A stretch of DNA of 64,000 bases from Streptomyces sp. TN58 (GCF_001941845.1 NZ_CP018870.1:4408001-4472000); one strand, 5' to 3'. Counted from the stretch's first letter, positions 51,702-61,117 are shown. Notes: generated from the sequence alone by a model not told the origin. Translations and numbers: made by a program.

Positions 51702-51871
51702 GTGACCAGGCCCACCAGTGCGGCCAGCGTCAGACCGCCCGCGGTCAGCGGGATCACCGCGTACCACGGCAGATCGGCCTCGCCGGTGGTCTCGACCAGG
51801 TAGAGCGCGCCCGCCAGCAGCAGGACCAGCCCCGCGATCAGCCGTCCCGGCTGGAACTCATGACGCCGCAC
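51647..51871 (-). CDS. Small two-TM membrane protein coupled to the PspC/LiaF-like gene
   Basis: Product of 74 aa from a GTG at 51871 that directly follows GGTGGAGGTGGCCC, an excellent ribosome site lying inside the upstream gene, whose stop it overlaps by 14 nt. Two hydrophobic segments (LIAGLVLLLAGALYLVETTG, YAVIPLTAGGLTLAALVGLV) and a charged tail RRDRRDRISESSDR. Likely translated with the PspC-domain gene. The 3' end overlaps the DoxX gene by 55 bp tail to tail. Confidence 0.72.
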   Translation of the reverse strand: MRRHEFQPGRLIAGLVLLLAGALYLVETTGEADLPWYAVIPLTAGGLTLAALVGLVTYAVRRDRRDRISESSDR

Positions 51872-53207
51872 GGGCCACCTCCACCTGTCCGATTCCCGCA
51901 CTCAGGTCCAGCTCGATCGTCCCGCCGGCATCGGTGCCGGCGGGCGGCGCGAGGGTCGCCGTCCGGCTCTGCCGCCCGGGGCTGACCCGCTCGATGCGGC
52001 CCTCGTAGTCGTCCGGGAACTGGATGTCGCCGAGGCGCCGGACGGTGACGTCCGCCCGGACGGTGGCCTCCCGCGGAAGCACCACCTGGAGCCGGCCCAC
52101 GTCGATGGAAGCCCTGACGGCCACGGTGGTGCCCTTCGGCACGTCCAGGCGGCTCAGATCCAGAACGGCCAGTCCCGTGCCCGCCTCGTACTCGGGCCGT
52201 ACGTCGGACACCGCGACCGGCCGCCACTCGAACGTCCCCCAGTCGGTGCCGATGTCCCGCGGCAGCGCCGCGGCCCCGGCCAGCAGGGCGGAGGTGAGAA
52301 GGGCCAGCACGACCGTGCCGAAGCCGGTGCGCCCCAGCAGGGAGCTGACCGCGAGCCCGAGGCCGAAGACGATCAGAGCGGCGGCGAGCCCGGTCTGCAG
52401 GGCCTCGCCCAGCGGGCTGCCCTCCCAGTTCGCCGCGGTACCGGCGGCCCCGGCCAGCATCGCCAGCACGAAGACCCGGCCGCCGATGCCGCCGCGCCCG
52501 CGGACCGGGGCGGCGGGCCGCCGTACGGCCGCGTCCGCGGCGCCCCGCTCGTCGGGCTGCGCCGGGTCGGCGGCCTCGGCGGCGTCGGCGGGCCCCCACA
52601 GGTACCCGGTCGCGCCGACCGGACCGGTGGTGCCGTCCTTGACCAGCGGGTCCCGCCACCAGGAAGGGGCGCCGGGGGCCGGGGGAGCCTTCGTCTCCGG
52701 CGGGGCCGCCGGCGCGTGCGCGGCGCGGGGCGCGGCCCCTCCCGGCGCCGGTGCCTCCGTCTCGGGCGGGGCGGCCTGGCGCCGCCGCTGCGACCAGTAC
52801 GAGGCTCCGCCGAGCGCCAGGACCACCAGCACCGAGAAGACCGCGAGGCCGCCGTTGTCCAGCATCGACAGGAACAGCGCACAGCCCACCAGGGCGGCGA
52901 ACACCGCCGCGAGGGTGGCCCCTTCGACCCGGCCCGTCAGCAGCTTCTTCGCCTCGCTGTCCTCCTCGCCCTCCTGCGGGAGCAGCAGCCACGCGAAGCC
53001 GTAGAAGATCAGGCCGACGCCGCCGGTGACCGCGAGGACGCCCAGGACGATCCGGAAGACCACCGGGTCCAGGTCGAAGTACCGGCCCAGCCCCCCGCAC
53101 ACGCCCGCGAGGACCTTGTCGCGCTTGCTGCGGCGCAGGGGCGGCCGGGGTTCGGCGGCCCGGGCCGCCCCGGGTGTCCCCGGCGGGGCGTCGTGTACTT
53201 CGGTCAT
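51858..53207 (-). CDS. PspC-domain membrane protein with LiaF-like C-terminal domain
   Basis: Product of 449 aa. PspC domain at about residues 25-80 (LRRSKRDKVLAGVCGGLGRYF, then a TM ending FAWLLLPQEGEEDS). An Ala/Pro-rich cytoplasmic loop and further hydrophobic segments (LAALIVFGLGLAVSSLLG region) follow. The C-terminal domain (AVRASIDVGRLQVVLPREAT, GGTIELDLSAGIGQVEVA) has the repeating-strand pattern of LiaF/toast_rack-type envelope sensors. It is divergent from a PspC-histidine kinase/response regulator pair, so the set resembles a LiaFSR envelope-stress module. The role is inferred from context. Confidence 0.82.
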   Translation of the reverse strand: MTEVHDAPPGTPGAARAAEPRPPLRRSKRDKVLAGVCGGLGRYFDLDPVVFRIVLGVLAVTGGVGLIFYGFAWLLLPQEGEEDSEAKKLLTGRVEGATLAAVFAALVGCALFLSMLDNGGLAVFSVLVVLALGGASYWSQRRRQAAPPETEAPAPGGAAPRAAHAPAAPPETKAPPAPGAPSWWRDPLVKDGTTGPVGATGYLWGPADAAEAADPAQPDERGAADAAVRRPAAPVRGRGGIGGRVFVLAMLAGAAGTAANWEGSPLGEALQTGLAAALIVFGLGLAVSSLLGRTGFGTVVLALLTSALLAGAAALPRDIGTDWGTFEWRPVAVSDVRPEYEAGTGLAVLDLSRLDVPKGTTVAVRASIDVGRLQVVLPREATVRADVTVRRLGDIQFPDDYEGRIERVSPGRQSRTATLAPPAGTDAGGTIELDLSAGIGQVEVARAAS

Positions 53208-53338
53208 GCGTCCATGGTGACGGGCCGCGCGGTCGCCCGGAATCCGGCCCTACCCTGGCGCAACCCTGATATCCCCCGGGCAGAAGTGGGGGGATGCCCT
53301 GATGCCGGGCCCCAGCCGGCCGTGTGACCCTTGGTGAC

Positions 53339-54634
53339 ATGCCCGTAGCCGCCGCCTCCCGCCCCCCGCACGCCCCGGACGCCGACGACCTGCCGCAGCG
53401 CAAGCTCTACCGCAGCGCCGACGGCCGGATGCTGGGCGGTGTCGCGCGGGGACTGGCCGGGCACCTCGGGCTGCCCGTGGGATGGGTCCGGCTCGCGTTC
53501 CTCCTCCTCTTCATGTGGGGCGACGGGCTCGGCGTGCTGCTCTACGCCGCGTTCTGGGTGTTCGTGCCGCTCGGCGTCGGCGGCCGCGCCGGGCACCGCT
53601 CCTTCTTCGAGGTCCTCCCCGACGGCACCCGCAGGCTGCGCAAGCCCGACAGCGGACAGATCACGGCACTGATCGCCCTGTTCATCGGCGCGGGCATCTT
53701 CATCTCCAAGGTGCAGGTGGGCGGCGAGTCCGGGCGCCACGTGTGGCCGACACTGCTGGTCGGGGCCGGCGTGGTCCTCGTCTGGCGGCAGGCCGACAAC
53801 GCCCGGCGCGCCCACTGGACCACCGCCGCCGGCCGGCACGGCCGGCTCTTCCAGGCCGCCCGCGCGCTCGCCGGCGTCGCCCTGGTCGGTGTGGGCCTCA
53901 CGGTCTTCATCGTCGTACGGGGCTCCGCCGCGCAGCTCGGCAACGTCCTCACCGCCACCCTCGCCGTCCTCGTCGGCGTGGCCCTGCTCGCCGGACCCTG
54001 GCTGATCCGGATGACCCAGGACCTCTCCGAGGAACGGCTGATGCGCATCCGCGCCCAGGAACGCGCCGAGGTCGCCGCCCACGTGCACGACTCGGTGCTG
54101 CACACCCTCACCCTGATCCAGCGCAACGCCGAGGACGTGGGCGAGGTGCGCCGCCTCGCCCGGGCCCAGGAGCGCGAGCTGCGCAACTGGCTCTACAAGC
54201 CCGAGGGCACCGGCAAGGACGAGGCCGACGAGCCCGCCACGCTGGCGGAGGCCGTGAAGAAGACCGCCGCCGAGGTGGAGGACCACCACGGCGTGCCCAT
54301 CGAGGTCGTCGTCGTCGGCGACTGCCCGCTCGACGAGAAGCTGGGCGCACAGCTCCAGGCCGCGCGCGAGGCGATGGTCAACGCGGCCAAGTACGGTGGC
54401 GAGGGCGGGCCGGTGCAGGTGTACGCCGAGGTGGAGGGGCAGACGGTGTTCGTGTCCGTACGCGACCGCGGTCCCGGCTTCGACATCGACGCGGTACCCG
54501 AGGACCGCATGGGCGTACGAGAATCGATCATCGGCCGGATGCAGCGCAACGGCGGGACCGCACGACTGCGGTCCGCGCCCGACGGCGGCACGGAAGTCGA
54601 GCTGGAGATGGAGAGGGCGGCGAACGCGGCATGA
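53339..54634 (+). CDS. PspC-domain sensor histidine kinase
   Basis: Product of 431 aa from the ATG at 53339 (a GTG 5 codons earlier is possible). PspC domain: QRKLYRSADGRMLGGVARGL at about residues 20-40, followed by several TM segments (LIALFIGAGIFISKV, LAGVALVGVGLTVFIVV, VLTATLAVLVGVALLAGPWL). The dimerisation helix has AHVHDSVLHTLTLIQ with the phospho-accepting His, NarX/DesK class. The ATPase part shows REAMVNAAKYGG (N box) and DRGPGFD (G1). ATGA overlap with the response-regulator gene. Confidence 0.9.
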   Translation: MPVAAASRPPHAPDADDLPQRKLYRSADGRMLGGVARGLAGHLGLPVGWVRLAFLLLFMWGDGLGVLLYAAFWVFVPLGVGGRAGHRSFFEVLPDGTRRLRKPDSGQITALIALFIGAGIFISKVQVGGESGRHVWPTLLVGAGVVLVWRQADNARRAHWTTAAGRHGRLFQAARALAGVALVGVGLTVFIVVRGSAAQLGNVLTATLAVLVGVALLAGPWLIRMTQDLSEERLMRIRAQERAEVAAHVHDSVLHTLTLIQRNAEDVGEVRRLARAQERELRNWLYKPEGTGKDEADEPATLAEAVKKTAAEVEDHHGVPIEVVVVGDCPLDEKLGAQLQAAREAMVNAAKYGGEGGPVQVYAEVEGQTVFVSVRDRGPGFDIDAVPEDRMGVRESIIGRMQRNGGTARLRSAPDGGTEVELEMERAANAA

Positions 54635-55329
54635 CCGAGGACGGCAAGAACGCAGGCACGGGGGAGACCAGGCGCGTCCGGGTGGTGCTCGTCGACGACC
54701 ACAGGATGTTCCGCACCGGGGTGCAGGCCGAGATCGGCGAGACCGCACGGACCGGCGTCGAGGTCGTCGGCGAGGCCGCCGACGTCGACCAGGCCGTCAC
54801 CGTCATCACCGCCACCCGGCCCGAGGTGGTCCTCCTGGACGTGCACCTGCCCGGCGGCGGCGGCGTCGAGGTGCTGCGCCGCTGCGCCCCGCTGATGGCG
54901 GCCGCGGAGAATCCGGTGCGGTTCCTCGCCCTGTCGGTGTCGGACGCCGCCGAGGACGTCATCGGCGTGATCCGGGGCGGCGCGCGCGGGTACGTCACCA
55001 AGACCATCACCGGCACCGACCTGGTGGACTCCGTCTTCCGTGTGCAGGACGGCGACGCGGTGTTCTCGCCGCGCCTGGCCGGCTTCGTCCTCGACGCGTT
55101 CGCCTCGACGGACGCCCCGCCGGTGGACGAGGACCTGGACCGGCTCACGCAGCGCGAGCGGGAGGTGCTGCGGCTGATCGCCCGCGGATACGCGTACAAG
55201 GAGATCGCCAAGCAGCTCTTCATCTCCGTCAAGACGGTGGAGTCGCACGTCTCGGCGGTGCTGCGCAAGCTCCAGCTCTCCAACCGGCACGAGCTGACCC
55301 GCTGGGCGACGGCCCGACGCCTGGTGTGA
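54631..55329 (+). CDS. NarL/FixJ-family response regulator
   Basis: Product of 232 aa, start ATG overlapping the kinase stop (ATGA). Receiver: VVLVDDHRMFRTGV acidic pair, phosphorylation site D70 in VVLLDVHLPGGGG, and YVTKTI lysine. Output: LTQREREVLRLIARGYAYKE and SVKTVESHVSAVLRKLQL, a LuxR-type HTH. It is the partner of the upstream PspC kinase. Likely targets include the divergent PspC/LiaF-like operon, which is inference. Confidence 0.93.
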   Translation: MTEDGKNAGTGETRRVRVVLVDDHRMFRTGVQAEIGETARTGVEVVGEAADVDQAVTVITATRPEVVLLDVHLPGGGGVEVLRRCAPLMAAAENPVRFLALSVSDAAEDVIGVIRGGARGYVTKTITGTDLVDSVFRVQDGDAVFSPRLAGFVLDAFASTDAPPVDEDLDRLTQREREVLRLIARGYAYKEIAKQLFISVKTVESHVSAVLRKLQLSNRHELTRWATARRLV

Positions 55330-55393
55330 CGCATGAGGCGCGCGTGATGTCGGACACCTGACGGGTGACGGCTGCCGCGCGCCGTGCGCCGTT

Positions 55394-55422
55394 GACCTGC
55401 GGTGTGACCGAAACCGCAGGTC
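55394..55422 (+). terminator. Terminator after the two-component genes
   Basis: GACCTGCGGT (55394-55403) and ACCGCAGGTC (55413-55422) are perfect 10-bp arms with a 9-nt loop, 64 nt after the response-regulator stop. No T-run, so an operator for the following esterase gene is an alternative. Confidence 0.6.
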
Positions 55423-55467
55423 GACCCGGCAACCGGGGCCCGGCCGGCCGCCCTCTACGGTGGCGTG

Positions 55468-56571
55468 ATGAGCCTGACCGGGACCCCCTTCTTCGCCACG
55501 GTGATCGCACTGACCGCGCTCGCCGTCATCCTGCCCCTGGCCGTGTGGAGCAAGGTGCGCGGCCCCGCCGTCGTACGGGTCGCCCTGCGCTTCCTGATGG
55601 TGGTGTTCGCACAGGTCACCGCGATCGCCGTGGTGTTCGTCGCGGTCAACAGGGCCGAGCACTTCTACAACTCGTGGGACGACCTGCTCGGCACCGGCAC
55701 GTACGTCACCGCGGCCCCCGACCTCGGCCCTGACGGCCTCGGCGGCAAGAAGGTCGAAGAGGCTCCGAAGGTCAAGCAGGTCTTCCAGCCGGTCGAGGGG
55801 CTGGGCGGCCGGGTCAGGAAGACCGAGCTCGACGGCAAGATCTCCGGGGTCAAGGGCGACGTCCTGGTGTGGCTGCCCCCGCAGTACGACGACCCGGCCT
55901 TCAAAGACAGGAAGTTTCCGGTCGTGGAGCTGATCCCGGGCATTCCCGGGACGGGCAAGTCCTGGTTCCAGGGGCTCAAGGCACACGAGGTGCTGGAGCC
56001 GCTGATGAAGAGCGGCAAGGTGCAGCCGTTCATCCTCGTCTCGCCGCGCGCCATGCTCCTGGGCAACGGCGACACCGGCTGCGCCAACCTCCCCGGCAAG
56101 GTCAACGCGGACAGCTGGTTCAGCGTCGACGTCCGCAAGATGGTCGTCGACAACTTCCGGGCCTCGGACGAGGCCCGTACCTGGGGCGTGGCCGGGTACT
56201 CCGCCGGCGCCTACTGCGCCGCCAAGCTGGCCATCTCCCACCCCGACCGCTACAGCGCGGCCGTCTCCCTGTCCGGCTACAACGACCCCGGCCAGGAGCC
56301 CACCTCACTCGTCGCGCAGGATCCGCAGACGCGCACCGCCCACAACCTGAAGAACATCCTCAAGGCGCAGCCGGCCCCGCCGGCCGTCTCGCTGTGGCTC
56401 TCGGGCGCGGAGCACGACGGCTACCTGTCCGGCATGGACCTCAAGGGTCTCGCGCAGAACCCGACCGTCGTCCACGCCGAGAAGGTCGTCGGCGGCCACA
56501 ACCTCGAATCGTGGTCCAAGCAGCTGCCGCAGACCTTCGGCTGGCTGAGCGGCGTGGTCAAGGCCCCGTAG
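55468..56571 (+). CDS. Membrane-anchored esterase (esterase D / antigen-85-like fold)
   Basis: Product of 367 aa from the ATG at 55468 (an adjacent GTG at 55465 adds one residue). Two N-terminal transmembrane segments (FFATVIALTALAVILPLAVW; ALRFLMVVFAQVTAIAVVFV) anchor an extracytoplasmic hydrolase: GDVLVWLPPQYDDP, FPVVELIPGIPG, nucleophile Ser in VAGYSAGAYCA, acid region LWLSGAEHDG and His in VVGGHNLESW. This is the PF00756-type esterase pattern, related to mycolyltransferases. Streptomyces lacks mycolic acids, so another acyl substrate is expected. Confidence 0.83.
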   Translation: MSLTGTPFFATVIALTALAVILPLAVWSKVRGPAVVRVALRFLMVVFAQVTAIAVVFVAVNRAEHFYNSWDDLLGTGTYVTAAPDLGPDGLGGKKVEEAPKVKQVFQPVEGLGGRVRKTELDGKISGVKGDVLVWLPPQYDDPAFKDRKFPVVELIPGIPGTGKSWFQGLKAHEVLEPLMKSGKVQPFILVSPRAMLLGNGDTGCANLPGKVNADSWFSVDVRKMVVDNFRASDEARTWGVAGYSAGAYCAAKLAISHPDRYSAAVSLSGYNDPGQEPTSLVAQDPQTRTAHNLKNILKAQPAPPAVSLWLSGAEHDGYLSGMDLKGLAQNPTVVHAEKVVGGHNLESWSKQLPQTFGWLSGVVKAP

Positions 56572-56619
56572 GGGGCCGCCGGGTCTGCCGCCCGGCGTAC
56601 GCGTGTCCGCCGGTCGGGC

Positions 56620-57669
56620 TCACGCCGGGCGGGAGGCGCCGGCCCAGGGCATCGAGTCGATCGGCGCCAGCCGGACCGTCGATCCCGGGCGGGGGGCGTG
56701 GATCATCTGGCCGTTGCCGACGTAGAGGCCGACGTGGGTGACCCCGGAGTAGAAGAACACCAGGTCGCCGGGGGCCAGCTGGTCGCGGGAGACGCGTCGG
56801 CCCGCGTTGATCTGCGTGTAGGTGGTACGGGGCAGGGACACCCCGGCCGAGCGCCACGCCGCCTGGGTGAGCCCCGAGCAGTCGAAGGAGCCGGGACCGG
56901 TCGCCCCCCACACGTAGGGCTTGCCGATCGCGCCGTACGCGAAGGCCACGGCGCGGGCCGCGCGGGAGCCGTCGGCGGGCGGCGGGGGCGCGGGGGCGGC
57001 CTGGCCGGCGGTGGCCGCGGACGCGGCGCCGGGCGCCTGGGCCTCGTAGGCGGCCCGCTCCTCGGCGGTGAGCTTTGCCAGCAGCTGCTTGGCGGCGGCC
57101 AGCTTCTTCTCGGCCTCGGCCTTGTGGGAGGCGAGCTCGTCCCGCCGGGTGCGCAGGTCGGCGAGCCGCCCCGACGCCTGCTCGCGCAGCTTGGCGACCT
57201 CGTCGAGCTTGCGCCGCACGGTGGTGATCCCGGCGGCGTTGCGCTCCCCGGCGCGGGAGATGAAGGAGGCCTGGGAGAGGTACTCCTGCGGGTCCTGCGC
57301 CAGCGCGAGCTGTACGGCGGGGCCAAGGGAGCCGCTGCGGTACTGGGAGGCGGCGAGCGTTCCCAGCGCGCTGCGGGCGGTGTTGAGCTGGTCGGCCTTG
57401 CGGGCGGCCTCGTCGCGCAGGCCGGTCAGGGCACGTTCGGCCTCGTCGGCCTTCTCCTTCGCCCCGTTGTACCGCTCGGTCGCCGCCTCGGCCTCCTCGT
57501 AGAGCCGGTCCACCTCGGTTTTGATCTGGGCGGGGGTGGGCCGGGGGTCGGCCTGGGAGGTGCCTTCGAAGGCGGTGGCGGTGGCAGCGCCCGCGAGGGC
57601 GATGGTGGCGGCGGTCCGTACCGAGCCGCCGGAGAGCGGGCGCTGCCTGGGCTTTCGATGACTGGCCAC
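56620..57669 (-). CDS. Secreted NlpC/P60 peptidoglycan endopeptidase
   Basis: Product of 349 aa. The GTG at 57669 follows GGACGTGAGGCC; the longer frame is rejected. Signal peptide in residues 1-34 (AATIALAGAATATAFEG). A long coiled-coil (about residues 45-215, Ala/Glu/Lys/Arg heptads such as DEVAKLREQASGRLADLR) and an Ala/Pro linker precede the catalytic domain: GKPYVWGATGPGSFDCSGLTQ split by the nucleophile Cys, and THVGLYVGNGQMIHAP with the catalytic His. It resembles RipA-type D,L-endopeptidases. No c-di-AMP (ydaO) riboswitch fits in its short upstream gap. Confidence 0.92.
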   Translation of the reverse strand: MASHRKPRQRPLSGGSVRTAATIALAGAATATAFEGTSQADPRPTPAQIKTEVDRLYEEAEAATERYNGAKEKADEAERALTGLRDEAARKADQLNTARSALGTLAASQYRSGSLGPAVQLALAQDPQEYLSQASFISRAGERNAAGITTVRRKLDEVAKLREQASGRLADLRTRRDELASHKAEAEKKLAAAKQLLAKLTAEERAAYEAQAPGAASAATAGQAAPAPPPPADGSRAARAVAFAYGAIGKPYVWGATGPGSFDCSGLTQAAWRSAGVSLPRTTYTQINAGRRVSRDQLAPGDLVFFYSGVTHVGLYVGNGQMIHAPRPGSTVRLAPIDSMPWAGASRPA

Positions 57670-57815
57670 GAGGGCCTCACGTCCTTCCTCTGCCGGTGCT
57701 GCTAGGAGGAGGACGCTAGACCCGGAGGTAACGGGCGGATGACGGGATGATCGCAAGTGGCCTGATGCGACCGGAGGTGGCCGCGCCGGACCGGAGTGGA
57801 TCGTTCCGGGGTGGG

Positions 57816-58169
57816 TCAGTGCCAGAGAAGGGCGACGAAGATGTTGATCACGGTCAGGCCGCCGACGGCGCCGAACGCCGCCTTGTCGACGCGCTCCTCG
57901 TCGCGCTTGACGTAGACCAGGGCGAGGATCACGAAGAGGAGGGCGAGCTTCACGCCGATCTTGACGTGGTTGACGGGGCTGCCGTCCATCTCGTTGAAGC
58001 CGACGAGGAGCACGCCGGTGACGAGCATGGTGAGCGCGCCGTGCAGCATGGCGGGCGTGAAGCGGGCGGTGCCGGCGCTCATCGCCTTCATCTGGGTCAG
58101 GAAGCCGCCGAGCAGGGCCGCGATCCCGATGATGTGCAGGCCGACGAAGACACTGATGAGTACGTCCAT
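57816..58169 (-). CDS. Small integral membrane protein (four TM)
   Basis: Product of 117 aa; the ATG at 58169 is the first start before the membrane part, upstream codons being the antisense of the arsR gene. Four hydrophobic segments: VLISVFVGLHIIGIAALLGG, MLHGALTMLVTGVLLVG, IGVKLALLFVILALVYV and VGGLTVINIFVALLW. A His in helix 1 and HGAL/HVKIG motifs resemble small haem- or copper-related membrane proteins, but no assignment is safe. Divergent from the ArsR gene across 78 bp. Confidence 0.8.
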   Translation of the reverse strand: MDVLISVFVGLHIIGIAALLGGFLTQMKAMSAGTARFTPAMLHGALTMLVTGVLLVGFNEMDGSPVNHVKIGVKLALLFVILALVYVKRDEERVDKAAFGAVGGLTVINIFVALLWH

Positions 58170-58247
58170 GGCAGCGAGCGTACGGGGGCGTACGGGCGGC
58201 CCCGGAGGCGGGTCGGCGTCCGTACGAGATCTGCGTACAGTGGGGGC

Positions 58248-58598
58248 ATGCATGCCGCCGCCGACGACCTGTCCCACCCCGCCGCCGACCGCATCGAACT
58301 CGTCGACGTCCTGGCGGCGCTCGGACACCCCGTGCGGCTGGAGATCGTCCGCAAGCTCGCCTCCGGCGCGGAGGCCTGCTGCGGCGACGTCGTGCCCGAC
58401 CTGCCCCGGTCGAGTGTCACGCACCACCTCAGGACGCTGCGCGAGAGCGGGGTCATCCGCCGGCGCCCCCAGGGCCGCAGGCTCTACCTCGCGCTGCGCC
58501 GCGACGACCTGGAGCTCCGTTTCCCCGGTCTGCTGGAACTCGTGCTGGCCTGTCGGTCCCGCCCCCTAGACTCGGAATGCGATGAGCAGCCTCTTTGA
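58248..58598 (+). CDS. ArsR-family HTH regulator
   Basis: Product of 116 aa. LVDVLAALGHPVRLEIVRKL, CCGDVVPDLPRSSVTHHLRTLRESG (recognition helix) and RRPQGRRLYLALRRDDLE wing. C-C at the start of the alpha-3 region and one later Cys are present, but not the ELCVCDL metal motif, so it may sense something other than metal. The ATG at 58248 lies just downstream of a near-palindrome GTACGAGATCTGCGTAC that could be its operator. Its 3' end overlaps pcrA by 17 nt. Divergent from a small membrane-protein gene, a plausible target. Confidence 0.88.
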   Translation: MHAAADDLSHPAADRIELVDVLAALGHPVRLEIVRKLASGAEACCGDVVPDLPRSSVTHHLRTLRESGVIRRRPQGRRLYLALRRDDLELRFPGLLELVLACRSRPLDSECDEQPL

Positions 58599-61098
58599 CG
58601 ACAGCTTCCTGGCGGACCTCACCCCCTCCGACGAGGTCCCGCCGCCGCCCGAGGAGTACCCCGCCCCGGAGGCGGGTGCCGACGACCTCTTCGGGGGGCA
58701 CTTCGACGTGCCCATGACCGGGGACGCGTACTACCGGGACGGCTCTCCCAAGCCCGTCATCGACCCGGCGGCACTCCTCGACGGCCTGAACGAGCAGCAG
58801 GCCGCCGCCGTCGTGCACGCGGGCTCCCCGCTGCTCATCGTGGCCGGCGCCGGCTCCGGCAAGACCCGCGTGCTGACGCACCGCATCGGCCACCTGCTGG
58901 CCGCCCGCGGCGTCCACCCCGGCCAGATCCTGGCGATCACCTTCACCAACAAGGCCGCCGGCGAGATGAAGGAGCGCGTCGAGGGCCTGGTCGGCCCGCG
59001 CGCGGGCGCCATGTGGGTCTCCACCTTCCACAGCGCGTGCGTGCGCATACTGCGCCGCGAGTCCAAGCGGCTCGGCTTCACCTCGTCGTTCTCGATCTAC
59101 GACGCGGCCGACTCCAAGCGCCTGATGGCCCTCGTCTGCCGCGACCTGGACCTGGACCCGAAGAAGTTCCCGCCGAAGTCCTTCAACGCCAAGATCTCCA
59201 ACCTCAAGAACGAGCTCATCGACGAAGAGGCCTTCGCCGACCAGGCCGCCGACGGCTTCGAGAAGACCCTGGCGCAGGCGTACGCGATGTACCAGGCGCG
59301 GCTGCGCGAGGCCAACGCCCTCGACTTCGACGACATCATCATGACCACGGTCCACCTCCTCCAGGCCTTCCCGGACGTCGCCGAGCACTACCGGCGCCGC
59401 TTCCGGCACGTCCTGGTCGACGAGTACCAGGACACCAACCACGCGCAGTACACGCTGGTGCGCGAGCTGGTCGGCACCGGCTACCCGGACCTGCCGCCTG
59501 CCGAACTGTGCGTGGTGGGCGACGCCGACCAGTCCATCTACGCCTTCCGCGGGGCGACGATCCGCAACATCCTCCAGTTCGAGGAGGACTACAAGGACGC
59601 GACGACGATCCTGCTGGAGCAGAACTACCGCTCCACGCAGACGATCCTCTCCGCCGCCAACGCCGTCATCGAGCGCAACGAGAACCGGCGCGCCAAGAAC
59701 CTGTGGACCGAGGCCGGCTCCGGCGCGGTCATCACCGGCTACGTCGCGGACACCGAGCACGACGAGGCCCAGTTCGTCGCCGACGAGATCGACCGACTCA
59801 CCGACGCCGGAGACGCCAAGGCCGGCGACGTCGCGATCTTCTACCGGACCAACGCCCAGTCGCGCGTGTTCGAGGAGATCTTCATCCGGGTCGGCCTGCC
59901 CTACAAGGTCGTCGGCGGCGTCCGCTTCTACGAGCGCAAGGAGGTCCGCGACGTCCTCGCGTACCTGCGCGTCCTCGCGAACCCGGAGGACAACGTCCCG
60001 CTGCGGCGCATCCTGAACGTGCCCAAGCGCGGCATCGGCGAGCGCGCCGAGGCGATGATCGACGCGCTCGCGCTGCGCGAGAAGATCACCTTCCCGCAGG
60101 CGCTGCGGCGCGTCGACGAGGCCTTCGGCATGGCGGCCCGCTCCACCAACGCGGTGAAGCGGTTCAACACGCTGATGGAGGAGCTGCGCACGATCGTCGA
60201 CTCGGGCGCCGGCCCGGCCGTGGTGCTGGAGGCGGTCCTGGAGCGCACCGGCTACCTCGCCGAACTCCAGGCGTCGACCGACCCGCAGGACGAGACGCGG
60301 ATCGAGAACCTCCAGGAGCTGGCCGCGGTGGCGCTGGAGTTCGAGCAGGGGCGCGAGGCCGCGGCCGCCGAGGCACCGGAGGGCGCGGCGCCGGTCGGCC
60401 CCGGGACGCTCGCCGAGTTCCTGGAGCAGGTCGCCCTCGTCGCCGACTCCGACCAGATCCCCGACGAGGACGAGGACGGCTCAGGGGTCATCACCCTCAT
60501 GACCCTGCACACCGCCAAGGGCCTCGAATTCCCGGTGGTGTTCCTGACCGGCATGGAGGACGGCGTCTTCCCGCACATGCGCGCGCTGGGCCAGACCAAG
60601 GAACTGGAGGAGGAGCGCCGCCTCGCCTACGTCGGCATCACGCGGGCGCGAGAGCGGCTGTACCTGACCCGCTCCGGCATGCGCAGCGCGTGGGGCACGC
60701 CCTCCTACAACCCGCCGTCGCGGTTCCTGGAGGAGATCCCGGACCAGTACCTGCAGTGGAAGCGCACAGGAGCAGCGCAGAAGCCGGCCGGTCCGATGCG
60801 CAGTTCTGGCTACGGCTCGGGCGCCGGTGGCGGACGGACGTCGTTCGGCACCTCGCCCGAGGCCTTCCTGTCCTCGGCGCGTACGAAGTCGGGCCCGTCC
60901 GGCTTCGCGACGCGCCGGGCCTCCGACAAGCCGGTCATCGCCCTGACGGTCGGGGACCGGGTGACGCACGACCAGTTCGGGCTCGGCACCGTCATGGAGG
61001 TCAAGGGAGCGGGCGCCGACGCGCAGGCCACCATCGACTTCGGTGACGACAAGCCCAAGCGGCTGCTGCTGCGCTACGCGCCGGTGCAGAAGCTCTGA
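58582..61098 (+). CDS. pcrA: ATP-dependent DNA helicase PcrA/UvrD
   Basis: An 838-aa superfamily 1A helicase used in repair and replication-conflict resolution. Motif I GAGSGKTR (K94), Q-motif LNEQQAAAVVHAG, Ia ITFTNKAAGEM, II VDEYQDTNHAQY, III GDADQSIYAFRGA, IV QNYRST, V TLHTAKGLEFPVV, VI YVGITRARERLYL. The N-terminal 65 residues are a poorly conserved acidic extension. The C-terminal GDRVTHDQFGLGTVMEV is the Tudor-like RNA polymerase-interaction domain of PcrA. The ATG overlaps the arsR 3' end. Confidence 0.97.
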   Translation: MSSLFDDSFLADLTPSDEVPPPPEEYPAPEAGADDLFGGHFDVPMTGDAYYRDGSPKPVIDPAALLDGLNEQQAAAVVHAGSPLLIVAGAGSGKTRVLTHRIGHLLAARGVHPGQILAITFTNKAAGEMKERVEGLVGPRAGAMWVSTFHSACVRILRRESKRLGFTSSFSIYDAADSKRLMALVCRDLDLDPKKFPPKSFNAKISNLKNELIDEEAFADQAADGFEKTLAQAYAMYQARLREANALDFDDIIMTTVHLLQAFPDVAEHYRRRFRHVLVDEYQDTNHAQYTLVRELVGTGYPDLPPAELCVVGDADQSIYAFRGATIRNILQFEEDYKDATTILLEQNYRSTQTILSAANAVIERNENRRAKNLWTEAGSGAVITGYVADTEHDEAQFVADEIDRLTDAGDAKAGDVAIFYRTNAQSRVFEEIFIRVGLPYKVVGGVRFYERKEVRDVLAYLRVLANPEDNVPLRRILNVPKRGIGERAEAMIDALALREKITFPQALRRVDEAFGMAARSTNAVKRFNTLMEELRTIVDSGAGPAVVLEAVLERTGYLAELQASTDPQDETRIENLQELAAVALEFEQGREAAAAEAPEGAAPVGPGTLAEFLEQVALVADSDQIPDEDEDGSGVITLMTLHTAKGLEFPVVFLTGMEDGVFPHMRALGQTKELEEERRLAYVGITRARERLYLTRSGMRSAWGTPSYNPPSRFLEEIPDQYLQWKRTGAAQKPAGPMRSSGYGSGAGGGRTSFGTSPEAFLSSARTKSGPSGFATRRASDKPVIALTVGDRVTHDQFGLGTVMEVKGAGADAQATIDFGDDKPKRLLLRYAPVQKL

Positions 61099-61117
61099 CG
61101 GCCGGGCCGTGCGCGAA

